Below, piece by piece: positions 1-5,928 of a stretch of DNA of 7,421 bases (position 1 is its first letter; each line of letters starts with the position of its first letter). The DNA is from Sphingomonadaceae bacterium. Its GTDB lineage: Bacteria; Pseudomonadota; Alphaproteobacteria; Sphingomonadales; Sphingomonadaceae. Under the pieces are notes generated by a model that was not told the origin of the DNA, searched no databases, and was given only the letters and a program-made list of their open reading frames with translations. The DNA lies in the NCBI GenBank assembly GCA_020446665.1, contig JAGREF010000048.1, positions 1 to 7,421 of the forward strand, written 5' to 3'. The translations under genes and the position numbers were made by a program.

Positions 1-1001
1 TCATGCGAGCAGATATTCTTGATGTAGAAGGTCTTCTCGCCTGAGCCATCCAGCGCCTCACCCGTGGCGATGCAGCCGATATTGGTGTTGCCCTTGGTCG
101 TTTCGCCCAGCGTTTCCGGCTGCGGCAGCACGGCGGCGAGGAATTGCAGCGGGATGATTTCCTGCCCCTTGTATTTCACCGGGTCGATCCGCGTCATGCC
201 GACATTCTGCAGCACGGTCAGATGGGTGATATAGGCATCGCCAAAGGTCATCCAGAACCGCGCGCGTTCCAGTTCCGGGTTGAATTTGGCGAGGCTTTCC
301 AACTCCTCGTGATACATCATGTACATGTTCTTCGGCCCAACGGCTTCGAAGTCGAACTCGACCTTCTTCGCCATCGCCGGAGTCTCGACAAATTCGCCAT
401 TCTCCCAGTGCCGCGCAGGCGCGGTTACTTCGCGGATGTTGATTTCCGGGTTGAAGTTGGTGGCGAAATGCTGGCCATGATCGCCGCCATTGCAATCGAG
501 AATGTCGAGCGTGCGGATGGTCTTCAGCTTGTGCTTCTTCAGCCACATGGTGAAGACGCTGGTGACGCCCGGATCGAAGCCTGAGCCGAGCAGCGCCATG
601 ATCCCCGCTTCCCTGAACCGGTCATGATAGGCCCATTGCCAGCTATATTCGAACTTCGCTTCGTCCTTCGGTTCGTAATTGGCGGTGTCGAGATAGTTCA
701 CGCCCGCTTCGAGGCAGGCATCCATGATCGGCAGATCCTGATAGGGAAGCGCCAGATTGACGACCAGGCTGGGTTGCACCTTGCGGATCAGATTGACCAT
801 CGCGGGCACTTCTTCTGCGTCGATCTCGTACGTCGCCACATCCACCCCGCAGCGCTCCTTGACGCTGGCTGCAATGGCATCGCATTTGCTCTTGGTACGG
901 CTGGCGAGATGAATGTCGCTGAAAATGCCGGGGTTGAAAGCCATCTTGTGGACGCAGACCGAGCTGACACCGCCGGCACCGATAACGAGTACTGTGGACA
1001 T
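1..1001 (-). CDS. Carboxynorspermidine/carboxyspermidine dehydrogenase (saccharopine dehydrogenase-like), 3' end cut by window edge
   Basis: This cytosolic enzyme reductively condenses aspartate semialdehyde with a diamine (putrescine or diaminopropane), using NADPH, to give carboxyspermidine or carboxynorspermidine. This is the alternative, decarboxylated-SAM-free route to spermidine. The reading frame stays open to the left edge: 333 codons are visible, and family members are about 400 residues, so about 70 C-terminal residues are missing. An N-terminal Rossmann motif GAGGVSS lies at residues 8-14, followed by LASRTKSKCD, LALPYQDLPIMDACLEAGV, YLDTANYEPKD, LLGSGFDPGVTSVF, DILDCNGGDHG, FATNFNPEINIRE, FWMTFG and KGNTNIGCI. 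These blocks match, as I recall them, the Campylobacter-type carboxyspermidine dehydrogenase more closely than the Vibrio type or true lysine-forming saccharopine dehydrogenases. The start ATG at 1001 has a GGAG (1011-1014) 9 nt upstream. The partner decarboxylase (nspC type) would be expected nearby, outside the window. The exact diamine substrate cannot be told from sequence. Confidence 0.88.
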   Translation of the reverse strand, partial: MSTVLVIGAGGVSSVCVHKMAFNPGIFSDIHLASRTKSKCDAIAASVKERCGVDVATYEIDAEEVPAMVNLIRKVQPSLVVNLALPYQDLPIMDACLEAGVNYLDTANYEPKDEAKFEYSWQWAYHDRFREAGIMALLGSGFDPGVTSVFTMWLKKHKLKTIRTLDILDCNGGDHGQHFATNFNPEINIREVTAPARHWENGEFVETPAMAKKVEFDFEAVGPKNMYMMYHEELESLAKFNPELERARFWMTFGDAYITHLTVLQNVGMTRIDPVKYKGQEIIPLQFLAAVLPQPETLGETTKGNTNIGCIATGEALDGSGEKTFYIKNICSH

Positions 1002-1120
1002 TTCTTGTTTCTCCGGAAACGAATCTTGTGCGCCTCATTAGGGGAAGATGGGTCAAATCGAAATTGCCAATTCAACGCGAATAGACAGCCTGCCTTGAAG
1101 GTCTGCCTCACCCCCCGACT

Positions 1121-1213
1121 TCGTCATTGCGAACCCGCCAAGCGGGTGAAGCAATCCAGAGCGGATCATCGCCACCCTGGATTGCCGCGCGGCTGCGCCG
1201 CTCGCAATGACGA
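1121..1213. repeat. 93-bp branched palindromic repeat (REP/MITE-like)
   Basis: The outer arms TCGTCATTGCGA (1121-1132) and TCGCAATGACGA (1202-1213) are perfect 12-bp inverted repeats. Inside lie a short hairpin ACCCGC-CAA-GCGGGT (1133-1147), a second inverted pair GCAATCCAG (1151-1159) with CTGGATTGC (1177-1185), and a hairpin GCGGC-TGC-GCCGC (1189-1201). The whole folds as a four-armed (cloverleaf-like) palindrome with a 17-nt loop at 1160-1176. The words GTCATTGCGA and GCAATCCAG are, from memory, typical of intergenic palindromic repeats dispersed in many alphaproteobacterial genomes. I see no target-site duplication and no second copy in this window, so mobility is inferred. Confidence 0.75.
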
Positions 1214-1361
1214 ATATATAGTGGGATCAGCCCCCCTCCACTGGTTATGATTTCCTACTCACCGCATATCAGGCATCAAGTGCTCATGCTTCGTTTTTCA
1301 CCCTCACCTTTCTACGATCGGTATGGCTGTTTACGCCAAGTCTGCTTTCTCACCTCTGGAC

Positions 1362-1379
1362 AGTGTGACAAGTGTGACA
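1362..1379. repeat. Tandem 9-bp direct repeat upstream of the dehydratase
   Basis: The nonamer AGTGTGACA occurs twice back to back (1362-1370 and 1371-1379). It ends 18 bp before the probable start codon of the dehydratase at 1398. Two adjacent copies at this place could be an operator bound by a regulator on one face of the helix, or could be chance. It does not match the inverted CRP or FNR pattern, nor the TGT-N12-ACA spacing of PpsR/CrtJ sites. Confidence 0.3.
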
Positions 1380-1387
1380 TCGCACAT

Positions 1388-1391
1388 GGAG
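1388..1391 (+). promoter_or_regulatory. Ribosome-binding site deciding the dehydratase start
   Basis: GGAG lies 6 nt before the ATG at 1398. The two upstream in-frame ATGs at 1323 and 1386 have no comparable Shine-Dalgarno sequence. This favours 1398 as the start, which also removes a non-conserved 25-residue N-terminal extension. Confidence 0.6.
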
Positions 1392-1397
1392 AGCCCC

Positions 1398-2351
1398 ATG
1401 CAGGCTGAGCGGATTCCGGACCATGCAGGCGTGTTGGAAGCAGCACGCAAGATCGCGGCGATCCTGCCGCCCACCCCGCTGCTGCCGCTGGAGATTGGCG
1501 GGGTGCAGCTATGGGCCAAGGCCGAGGTGCTGCAGCCCATCGGCGCGTTCAAGATACGCGGCGCATGGCACAGGCTGAGTGCGCTTACCGATGACGAGCG
1601 GGCGCGCGGGGTTGTCGCCGTGTCCAGCGGCAACCATGCGCAGGGCGTGGCCTGGGCGGCAAAGCGGCTGGGGATCGCCGCCACCATCGTGATGCCGCGC
1701 GATGCGCCGCAGGTGAAGCTCGATGCGACGCGGGCGCTGGGTGCGCAGATCGTGCTCTATGATCGCCCCGGAGAGGATCGCGATGCAGTGGCGGCCACGC
1801 TGGTGGAACAGAGCGGCGCGGTGCTCGTCCATGCCTTTGGCGATCCCTGGGTGATCGAAGGGCAAGGCAGCGCGGGGATCGAGATCATGCAGCAACTGGG
1901 CCGCGCACCTTCGCGCATCGTCGCATGTTGCGGGGGTGGCGGGCTGGCCGCTGGCCTCGCCCTCGCCTGCCCGGACAGCGCGATCGTGCCGGTGGAGCCT
2001 GTCGGGTGGGACATGGTCGGCCAGTCAATCGCGCGCGGCGAGCTGGTGCAGGCGGCGCCTGATGCACCCGCGACCATCTGCGATGCGCTGCAACCCACGG
2101 CGACCAAAGCGATCAACCTGTCGCTGCTGCGTGGCCGCGCAGAACCGGGCGTGACCGTGGCCGACGAGGAAGTGCGCGTCGCTCAACGCTATGCCTTTGC
2201 GAAACTGCATCTGGTGGTCGAACCGGGCGGTGCGGCAGCACTGGCCGCTGCGCTGGCGGGCAAGGTGCAGTTGGATAGCGATACAGTAGTGATGCTGACC
2301 GGCGGCAATGTCGATCCGGCGGCTTTTGCTCATACCATTGCAGCGGGATAA
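1398..2351 (+). CDS. PLP-dependent threonine/serine dehydratase (fold type II)
   Basis: This is a cytosolic enzyme that would deaminate L-threonine to 2-oxobutyrate and/or L-serine to pyruvate. Numbered from the chosen start (317 residues), the PLP-binding lysine is K52 in GAFKIRGA. The substrate/carboxylate loop SSGNHAQG is at 76-83, and the glycine-rich phosphate-binding loop GGGGLAAG at 179-186. Near the C-terminus are VVEPGGA (273-279) and LTGGNVD (300-306), where most relatives have SGGNVD. No ACT regulatory domain follows, so it resembles the catabolic/serine-racemase-like group rather than full-length allosteric biosynthetic IlvA. The frame is open from 1323, but the start at 1398 is preferred because GGAG lies 6 nt upstream. 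The MAPEG genes follow 65 bp downstream on the same strand. Serine racemase or another beta-eliminating activity cannot be excluded. Confidence 0.87.
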   Translation: MQAERIPDHAGVLEAARKIAAILPPTPLLPLEIGGVQLWAKAEVLQPIGAFKIRGAWHRLSALTDDERARGVVAVSSGNHAQGVAWAAKRLGIAATIVMPRDAPQVKLDATRALGAQIVLYDRPGEDRDAVAATLVEQSGAVLVHAFGDPWVIEGQGSAGIEIMQQLGRAPSRIVACCGGGGLAAGLALACPDSAIVPVEPVGWDMVGQSIARGELVQAAPDAPATICDALQPTATKAINLSLLRGRAEPGVTVADEEVRVAQRYAFAKLHLVVEPGGAAALAAALAGKVQLDSDTVVMLTGGNVDPAAFAHTIAAG

Positions 2352-2358
2352 GTTGCAT

Positions 2359-2387
2359 TTGACAATCAAAGGCAAGCAAAGCACTCT
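2359..2387 (+). promoter_or_regulatory. Possible sigma-70-type promoter for the MAPEG pair
   Basis: A perfect TTGACA (2359-2364) lies just after the dehydratase stop codon. With a 17-bp spacer the -10 position would read CACTCT, which is a poor match to TATAAT. It is about 30 bp upstream of the first MAPEG start. It may equally be chance, with the MAPEG genes read through from the dehydratase. Confidence 0.3.
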
Positions 2388-2416
2388 GCCTGTCGGAGAA
2401 AAAGGGGGAGAAACCT

Positions 2417-2866
2417 ATGCAAGCGCAAATGTTCGCACCCGCCGCCATTCTGGTGGTGTGGTCGCTCATCATGCTGTTCTGGACTGCGGGCACACGCTTT
2501 CCCGCCATGGCCAAAATGGGCAGCAGCGTCGCCGATGCGAAACCGGGCGGCCGGGGCCGCGATCTCAATGGGATCTTGCCGGACAAGGTGAACTGGAAGG
2601 CCCATAATCATGATCATCTGATGGAACAGCCGACCATCTTCTATCCCACTGTCATCATTCTCGCGATGATGGGGGCGAGTGGCGGGGATGTACTGGCGGC
2701 ATGGATCTATGTCGGACTGCGCATTGTCCATTCGGTCTATCAGGCGACCATCAATGTCGTGAAGATCCGTTTCATGATCTTCCTCCTGGCGACCTTCGCA
2801 TTGATGTATCTCGCTTATCGTGCGGTCGCCCTCACACTCTTTGCCAATCCCGGAGTTGTCGCATGA
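2417..2866 (+). CDS. MAPEG family membrane protein (first of tandem pair)
   Basis: This is a 149-residue integral membrane protein of the MAPEG superfamily (membrane-associated proteins in eicosanoid and glutathione metabolism). Eukaryotic members are glutathione transferases, peroxidases or leukotriene/prostaglandin synthases; roles of bacterial members are mostly unknown. Hydrophobic segments lie at about residues 8-25, 73-88, 93-107 and 118-142, as expected for a four-helix MAPEG fold. The polar stretch NWKAHNHDHLMEQPT (59-73) and the following AWIYVGLRIVHSVYQAT (95-111) carry the conserved His, Asn, Glu-x-Pro and Arg residues of the family. A strong GGGGGAG ends 6 nt before the ATG. Its stop overlaps the start of the next, related gene. 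Substrate and dependence on glutathione are not visible in the sequence. Confidence 0.85.
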   Translation: MQAQMFAPAAILVVWSLIMLFWTAGTRFPAMAKMGSSVADAKPGGRGRDLNGILPDKVNWKAHNHDHLMEQPTIFYPTVIILAMMGASGGDVLAAWIYVGLRIVHSVYQATINVVKIRFMIFLLATFALMYLAYRAVALTLFANPGVVA

Positions 2867-3294
2867 TCGGAATGGAAATCCTCAAACCCGTGGTGGCGCT
2901 GGCTGCCTGGACGATGGTGATGTGGGCATGGATGTATGCCACCCGCATCCCGGCCATGAGCAAGGCAAAGGTCGATCTCGACGAGCTGGTGCGCGATCCC
3001 GATGCCTCGCTGGACAAGACCCTCGACCCGAGTGTCCAGTGGAAGGCCCATAATTACAACCATCTGCATGAAGCGCCGACGGTGTTCTATGCCATCGCCA
3101 TCACGCTTGCCGTGATCGGCCAGGGTGACGGGCTGAACGCCCTGCTGGCGTGGATCTATGTCGGTCTGCGCGTGATCCATTCACTGGTGCAGGCAACCGC
3201 GAACAAGGTGATGGTGCGCTTCGTGCTGTTCGCCCTGTCCAGCGTTGTCCTGATTGCACTCATCCTCCATGCAGCCATGGCGCTGTTTGGCTAG
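2863..3294 (+). CDS. MAPEG family membrane protein (second of tandem pair)
   Basis: This 143-residue paralogue of the preceding gene shares WKAHNxxHLxExPTxFY (here residues 60-76) and AWIYVGLRxxHSxxQATxNxVxxRF (97-120), with the same order of membrane segments (about 9-25, 72-86, 92-107, 119-141). The start at 2863 overlaps the upstream stop as ATGA, and GGAG at 2852-2855 lies 7 nt before it, so coupled translation is likely. The frame is open further upstream to 2701, but that part lies inside the first gene and is not conserved between the copies. The shared motifs and adjacency indicate an old tandem duplication. The two products could form mixed trimers, since MAPEG proteins are trimeric, but this is inference. 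It converges on trxB with 38 bp between the stop codons and no clear terminator hairpin. Confidence 0.85.
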   Translation: MIGMEILKPVVALAAWTMVMWAWMYATRIPAMSKAKVDLDELVRDPDASLDKTLDPSVQWKAHNYNHLHEAPTVFYAIAITLAVIGQGDGLNALLAWIYVGLRVIHSLVQATANKVMVRFVLFALSSVVLIALILHAAMALFG

Positions 3295-3332
3295 ACGAGT
3301 GAACGAATAGGCGGCCGGACCTCGCGGAAGCG

Positions 3333-4304
3333 CTACTCTGCAGGTTCGGTCGTCTTTGCTGCATGGTCGCGGGTCGCGAGGAAACGCTCCGCATCGAGCG
3401 CGGCCATGCAGCCCGTACCGGCGGCAGTCACCGCCTGACGATAGGTGTGGTCCATTACGTCACCGCAGGCAAATACGCCGGGAATAGCTGTCTTGGGCGT
3501 GCCCGGTTCCACCACCAGATAGCCGCCGCCATCGGTTTCCAGCTTGCCCTTGAACAACTCAGTCGAAGGGGCATGGCCGATGGCAACGAACGCCCCGTCC
3601 ACTTCCAACATACTGATCTCACCGGTGACCGTATCAACCAGTTCGAGGCTGCCAAGCGTGCCATCCTCACCGGCCACGAACCGTTTCACACTCTTGTTCC
3701 AGAGCGGCGTAATCTTGTCATTGGCAAACAGGCGATCCTGCAGGATCTTCTCTGATCGCAGCTCATCGCGCCGATGGATCAGAGTCACGTCGTCGGAGTG
3801 ATTGGTGAGATAGAGCGCTTCCTCCACCGCAGTATTGCCGCCGCCGATCACCGCCACTTTCTTGCCGCGATAGAAGAACCCGTCACAGGTGGCGCAGGCA
3901 GAGACACCCTTCCCGCCCAGTTCCTGTTCGCCCGGCACACCCAGCCACTTGGCCTGCGCGCCGGTCGCAATCACCAGCACATCGCCGACATATTCATCAC
4001 CGCTGTCACCCGTCGCGGTAAATGGCGACCCGTTCTCAAGATCAACCTCTGTGATCGTGTCCCACATCATCCGCGTGCCGACATGTTCTGCCTGCGCCTG
4101 CATTTCCTGCATCAGCCAGGGACCCTGAATCACGTCACGGAAACCAGGATAATTCTCCACATCGGTGGTGATGGTCAACTGGCCTCCCGGCTGCAGGCCC
4201 TGCACAACAATCGGCTCCATTCCGGCGCGCGCGCCATAGATTGCAGCGCTGAGCCCTGCCGGACCAGAGCCAATAATCAGCATTCGGGTGGTGTGCGTGG
4301 TCAT
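3333..4304 (-). CDS. trxB: Thioredoxin-disulfide reductase
   Basis: This FAD-dependent cytosolic enzyme transfers electrons from NADPH to thioredoxin and so drives disulfide reduction for ribonucleotide reductase, peroxiredoxins and others. The 323 residues match the low-molecular-weight TrxB family. The FAD-binding GSGPAG is at 12-17 and GGQLTITTDVENYPGF at 40-55. The redox-active CATC lies at 137-140 in CATCDGFFYRG. The NADPH domain follows with GGGNTAVEEALYL (154-166) and HRRDELR (177-183), and the second FAD motif FACGDV (278-283) precedes RQAVTAAGTGCMAALDAE. The HRRxxxR basic motif supports NADPH rather than NADH use. AGGA (complement of 4315-4318) is 10 nt before the ATG. The tyrosine-phosphatase-like gene ends 43 bp upstream on the same strand, so the two may be co-transcribed. 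Confidence 0.97.
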   Translation of the reverse strand: MTTHTTRMLIIGSGPAGLSAAIYGARAGMEPIVVQGLQPGGQLTITTDVENYPGFRDVIQGPWLMQEMQAQAEHVGTRMMWDTITEVDLENGSPFTATGDSGDEYVGDVLVIATGAQAKWLGVPGEQELGGKGVSACATCDGFFYRGKKVAVIGGGNTAVEEALYLTNHSDDVTLIHRRDELRSEKILQDRLFANDKITPLWNKSVKRFVAGEDGTLGSLELVDTVTGEISMLEVDGAFVAIGHAPSTELFKGKLETDGGGYLVVEPGTPKTAIPGVFACGDVMDHTYRQAVTAAGTGCMAALDAERFLATRDHAAKTTEPAE

Positions 4305-4347
4305 GTTCTGTCTTTCCTGGCGGCAGGTTTGGATATGCGGCCCATAT

Positions 4348-5127
4348 CTATATGAGCAAGGCGTTGCGCAAGGCCTCTCGCTTCACGCTGTCCACACCCA
4401 GCATGTCTTCGAGATAGGCGTCGATACTGCCGTGTTCGTCGGCAATCCGTTCGAAGGCTGCAAGGAGAAATGCCTCATCCGTGCCCAGCAGCACCTTCAA
4501 CGCCTCACCCCTGGCATTGCCTGGACGCTTCGCGAACAGCCGCGCTGATTGGCGCGCGAGGACATCGCTGTTCTCATTGGCGAGATTGGTCAGCAAGTAA
4601 TCGGCCATCGCATCGTCGGGATGGACGCCCAGCGCATGATGGAGCAACGCCACCGCGACGCCGGTCCGGTCCTTACCGGCGAAGCAATGGACAAGACTGG
4701 TCCCCTTCCCCTCTGACAGCGCGGTGAAATAGTCGCGAAAAATTGCCAGCATCGGCGGGTTATAGGGCATGCGACGATAGAGCTTTACCATGCGCAAATG
4801 CGCCTGTTCCGGCGTTGGTTCTCCCTGCTCCGCCTCTTCATGCGGTGCTCGATTGGTCGTCTCGCCATCATAGAAGACGACTTGCGCGGCAAAGCCCTCT
4901 GGCCGACGGCAAGGGAAACCATTGCGCTCGCTGGATCCGCGCAAGTCAACGATGTTCGCGAAGTCAATTTCCGCCAACACCGCAAGATCCGCATCGGTCG
5001 CTTCATGATGCTGCCCCGAACGCCAGAGGACCACGCTCCGCACCCGCCCGCCATCCACGGTCGCATAACCACCATAGTCGCGGAAATTATGGATTCCTTC
5101 GAGAGGGAGCAGTCTGTCCTTGGTCAT
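4348..5127 (-). CDS. Tyrosine-protein phosphatase-like protein (CX5R, Y_phosphatase3 type)
   Basis: This is a predicted cytosolic cysteine-based phosphatase of about 259 residues. From the start at 5127, HNFRDYGGY is at 13-21 (a hallmark of the bacterial MptpB-like/Y_phosphatase3 group), then WRSGQHH (35-41) and DLRG (61-64). The catalytic P-loop HCFAGKDRTG is at 147-156, with nucleophile C148 and phosphate-binding R154 (CX5R spacing). The lysine after the P-loop glycine is typical of enzymes that can act on phosphotyrosine and also phosphoinositides; the substrate here is unknown. The frame is open up to a GTG at 5193, but homologues as I recall them begin close to MTKDRLLPLEGIHNFRDYGG. Neither start has a strong Shine-Dalgarno sequence, so the start is uncertain. 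It lies upstream of trxB and divergent from the receiver-domain gene. Confidence 0.83.
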   Translation of the reverse strand: MTKDRLLPLEGIHNFRDYGGYATVDGGRVRSVVLWRSGQHHEATDADLAVLAEIDFANIVDLRGSSERNGFPCRRPEGFAAQVVFYDGETTNRAPHEEAEQGEPTPEQAHLRMVKLYRRMPYNPPMLAIFRDYFTALSEGKGTSLVHCFAGKDRTGVAVALLHHALGVHPDDAMADYLLTNLANENSDVLARQSARLFAKRPGNARGEALKVLLGTDEAFLLAAFERIADEHGSIDAYLEDMLGVDSVKREALRNALLI

Positions 5128-5277
5128 GGCAAGGCGGTGCCAAGCCGGAACGCAGTTGGCAAGCAAGCAAACCGGCGATCCACGGGTTTTCACGGAGCCG
5201 GTGAGTGACGCGACGCCAACCGTGTTTGCTTACACCCTGCCAACCATGATGGAAGAATACTCGGGAACCAGACAGCC

Positions 5278-5676
5278 ATGGCCTATATACTGATCGTCGA
5301 TGAGGATTACCTATCTGCGGAAATCGCCAGTGATGCGCTGGTGCAGGCTGGCCATTCATGCGGCTCCGTGCACGATGTGCAAAGCGCGCGCAGCCTCTTG
5401 TCACACAAGCAACCTGACCTGCTGCTCCTTTCTGCGTCACTGCCGGCCGGATCGAGCGCTGCGCTGATGCGGGAATTGCGCCTGTCCGACGAATATCACC
5501 AGCTACCCATTATCTTGCTCGGCCTGCAAAGCGCGATGCTGCCTTCTGCGCAGGAGGTTTTACCCAAACCCACCATGCCTGCGGTGCTGGTCGGGCGGGT
5601 CGATGCGATATTGCAGGCGACGGGTAGCCGGGCACATTACTGGCACTCAACCCACGGGTCAGCAAAGCGAGCCTGA
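5278..5676 (+). CDS. Degenerate single-domain response-regulator receiver protein
   Basis: This is a 132-residue stand-alone CheY-like receiver domain with no output domain. The start ILIVDEDYLSAEIASDAL fits beta-1/alpha-1 of a receiver, with the acidic pocket residues D8-E9. Beta-3 reads PDLLLLSASLP (46-56), so the phospho-acceptor aspartate is replaced by S52. Beta-4 reads PIILLG (77-82), so the conserved Thr/Ser switch residue is G82. The conserved lysine survives as K97 in LPKP, but only 15 residues separate it from G82, shorter than the usual spacing. This implies a small deletion in the alpha-4 region. The protein probably cannot be phosphorylated in the normal way and may bind partners constitutively or be decaying. 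The Shine-Dalgarno sequence is weak (GGGA at 5263-5266). It diverges from the phosphatase gene, with 150 bp between the starts. Confidence 0.75.
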   Translation: MAYILIVDEDYLSAEIASDALVQAGHSCGSVHDVQSARSLLSHKQPDLLLLSASLPAGSSAALMRELRLSDEYHQLPIILLGLQSAMLPSAQEVLPKPTMPAVLVGRVDAILQATGSRAHYWHSTHGSAKRA

Positions 5677-5678
5677 AC

Positions 5679-5711
5679 TAGGGTGCGGACTCATAAATCT
5701 CGCTGTCGAGG
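5679..5711. repeat. Left terminal inverted repeat of the 283-bp element
   Basis: It pairs with 5929-5961. The first 21 positions differ only at 5691 (T opposite G5949). The inner part differs at 5700 and 5705. Confidence 0.85.
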
Positions 5712-5713
5712 CA

Positions 5714-5805
5714 CCGGAATGACGAACATGACGGACGAAAACATGCGCCGGGAAGGCTGGATGCCTTTCCAAGCGTGTTTTTGGTCGAGATGGAAGTCAT
5801 TCCGG
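5714..5805. repeat. Internal hairpin 1 of the 283-bp element
   Basis: The base is a perfect 10-bp inverted repeat, CCGGAATGAC (5714-5723) with GTCATTCCGG (5796-5805). The middle pairs imperfectly, for example GAAAACATG against CGTGTTTTT using G-T pairs. The tip is GGAAGGC-TGGAT-GCCTTTCC with one bulged T. Together this is a 92-nt stem-loop. Confidence 0.7.
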
Positions 5806-5818
5806 CGTCCCGGAGGGA

Positions 5819-5928
5819 TTTGACCAAAATGGCCCAGTGCCCAAATTCCGATTGGAATACCGGATCGGTTTGAAAGATGGACATATTCCTGCACCTCTCC
5901 TCCTTGCACTGAGCCATTTTGCCTCAAA
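5819..5928. repeat. Internal hairpin 2 of the 283-bp element
   Basis: TTTGA (5819-5823) pairs with TCAAA (5924-5928). AAAATGGCCCAGTGC (5826-5840) pairs with GCACTGAGCCATTTT (5906-5920) at 14 of 15 positions. Within the loop a smaller hairpin, CAAA-TT-CCGAT (5842-5852) with ATCGGTTTG (5864-5872), can form. Confidence 0.7.

Larger units (their letters stand above)
1002..1397. other. Divergent intergenic region
   Basis: This is the approximately 400-bp non-coding gap between two divergently transcribed genes. It holds the ribosome-binding site of the left gene (GGAG, complement of 1011-1014), the branched palindrome at 1121-1213, the tandem repeat at 1362-1379 and the ribosome-binding site of the dehydratase. 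Promoters for both genes must lie here or further upstream, but I could not find a convincing -35/-10 pair on either strand. Open frames crossing this region (for example 624-1250 on the plus strand) resemble no protein I recognise, and the larger part of that frame lies antisense to the conserved left gene. Confidence 0.6.

Noticed and set aside
624..1250. A 208-codon plus-strand open frame
   Set aside because: Its larger part is antisense to the conserved carboxyspermidine dehydrogenase, and it continues through the palindromic repeat, with no recognisable protein features.
1362..1379. Reading the TGTGACA repeats as a PpsR/CrtJ or CRP/FNR site
   Set aside because: TGT and ACA are 10 bp apart instead of 12, and the repeats are direct rather than inverted.
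1323..1397. Upstream in-frame ATG start at 1323 (and 1386) for the dehydratase
   Set aside because: The extra residues are not dehydratase-like, include the tandem repeat, and lack a good ribosome-binding site. GGAG precedes 1398 at proper spacing.
3774..4355. A 193-codon plus-strand open frame
   Set aside because: It is antisense to trxB, whose motifs are unmistakable. Long antisense frames are expected in GC-rich DNA.
5128..5193. GTG start at 5193 for the phosphatase
   Set aside because: No Shine-Dalgarno sequence precedes it, and the additional 22 residues do not fit the usual family N-terminus. The ATG at 5127 is preferred but not proven.
5165..5231. Inverted pair AAGCAAAC (5165-5172) / GTTTGCTT (5224-5231) in the divergent phosphatase/receiver gap
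   Set aside because: It is only 8 bp with a 51-bp loop, plausible by chance, and matches no known operator.
5678..5884. A 68-residue minus-strand frame inside the 283-bp element, preceded by a GAGG-type ribosome-binding sequence
   Set aside because: It runs through both arms of the hairpins, resembles no protein or transposase I know, and its sequence is explained by base pairing. The ribosome-binding resemblance is probably chance.
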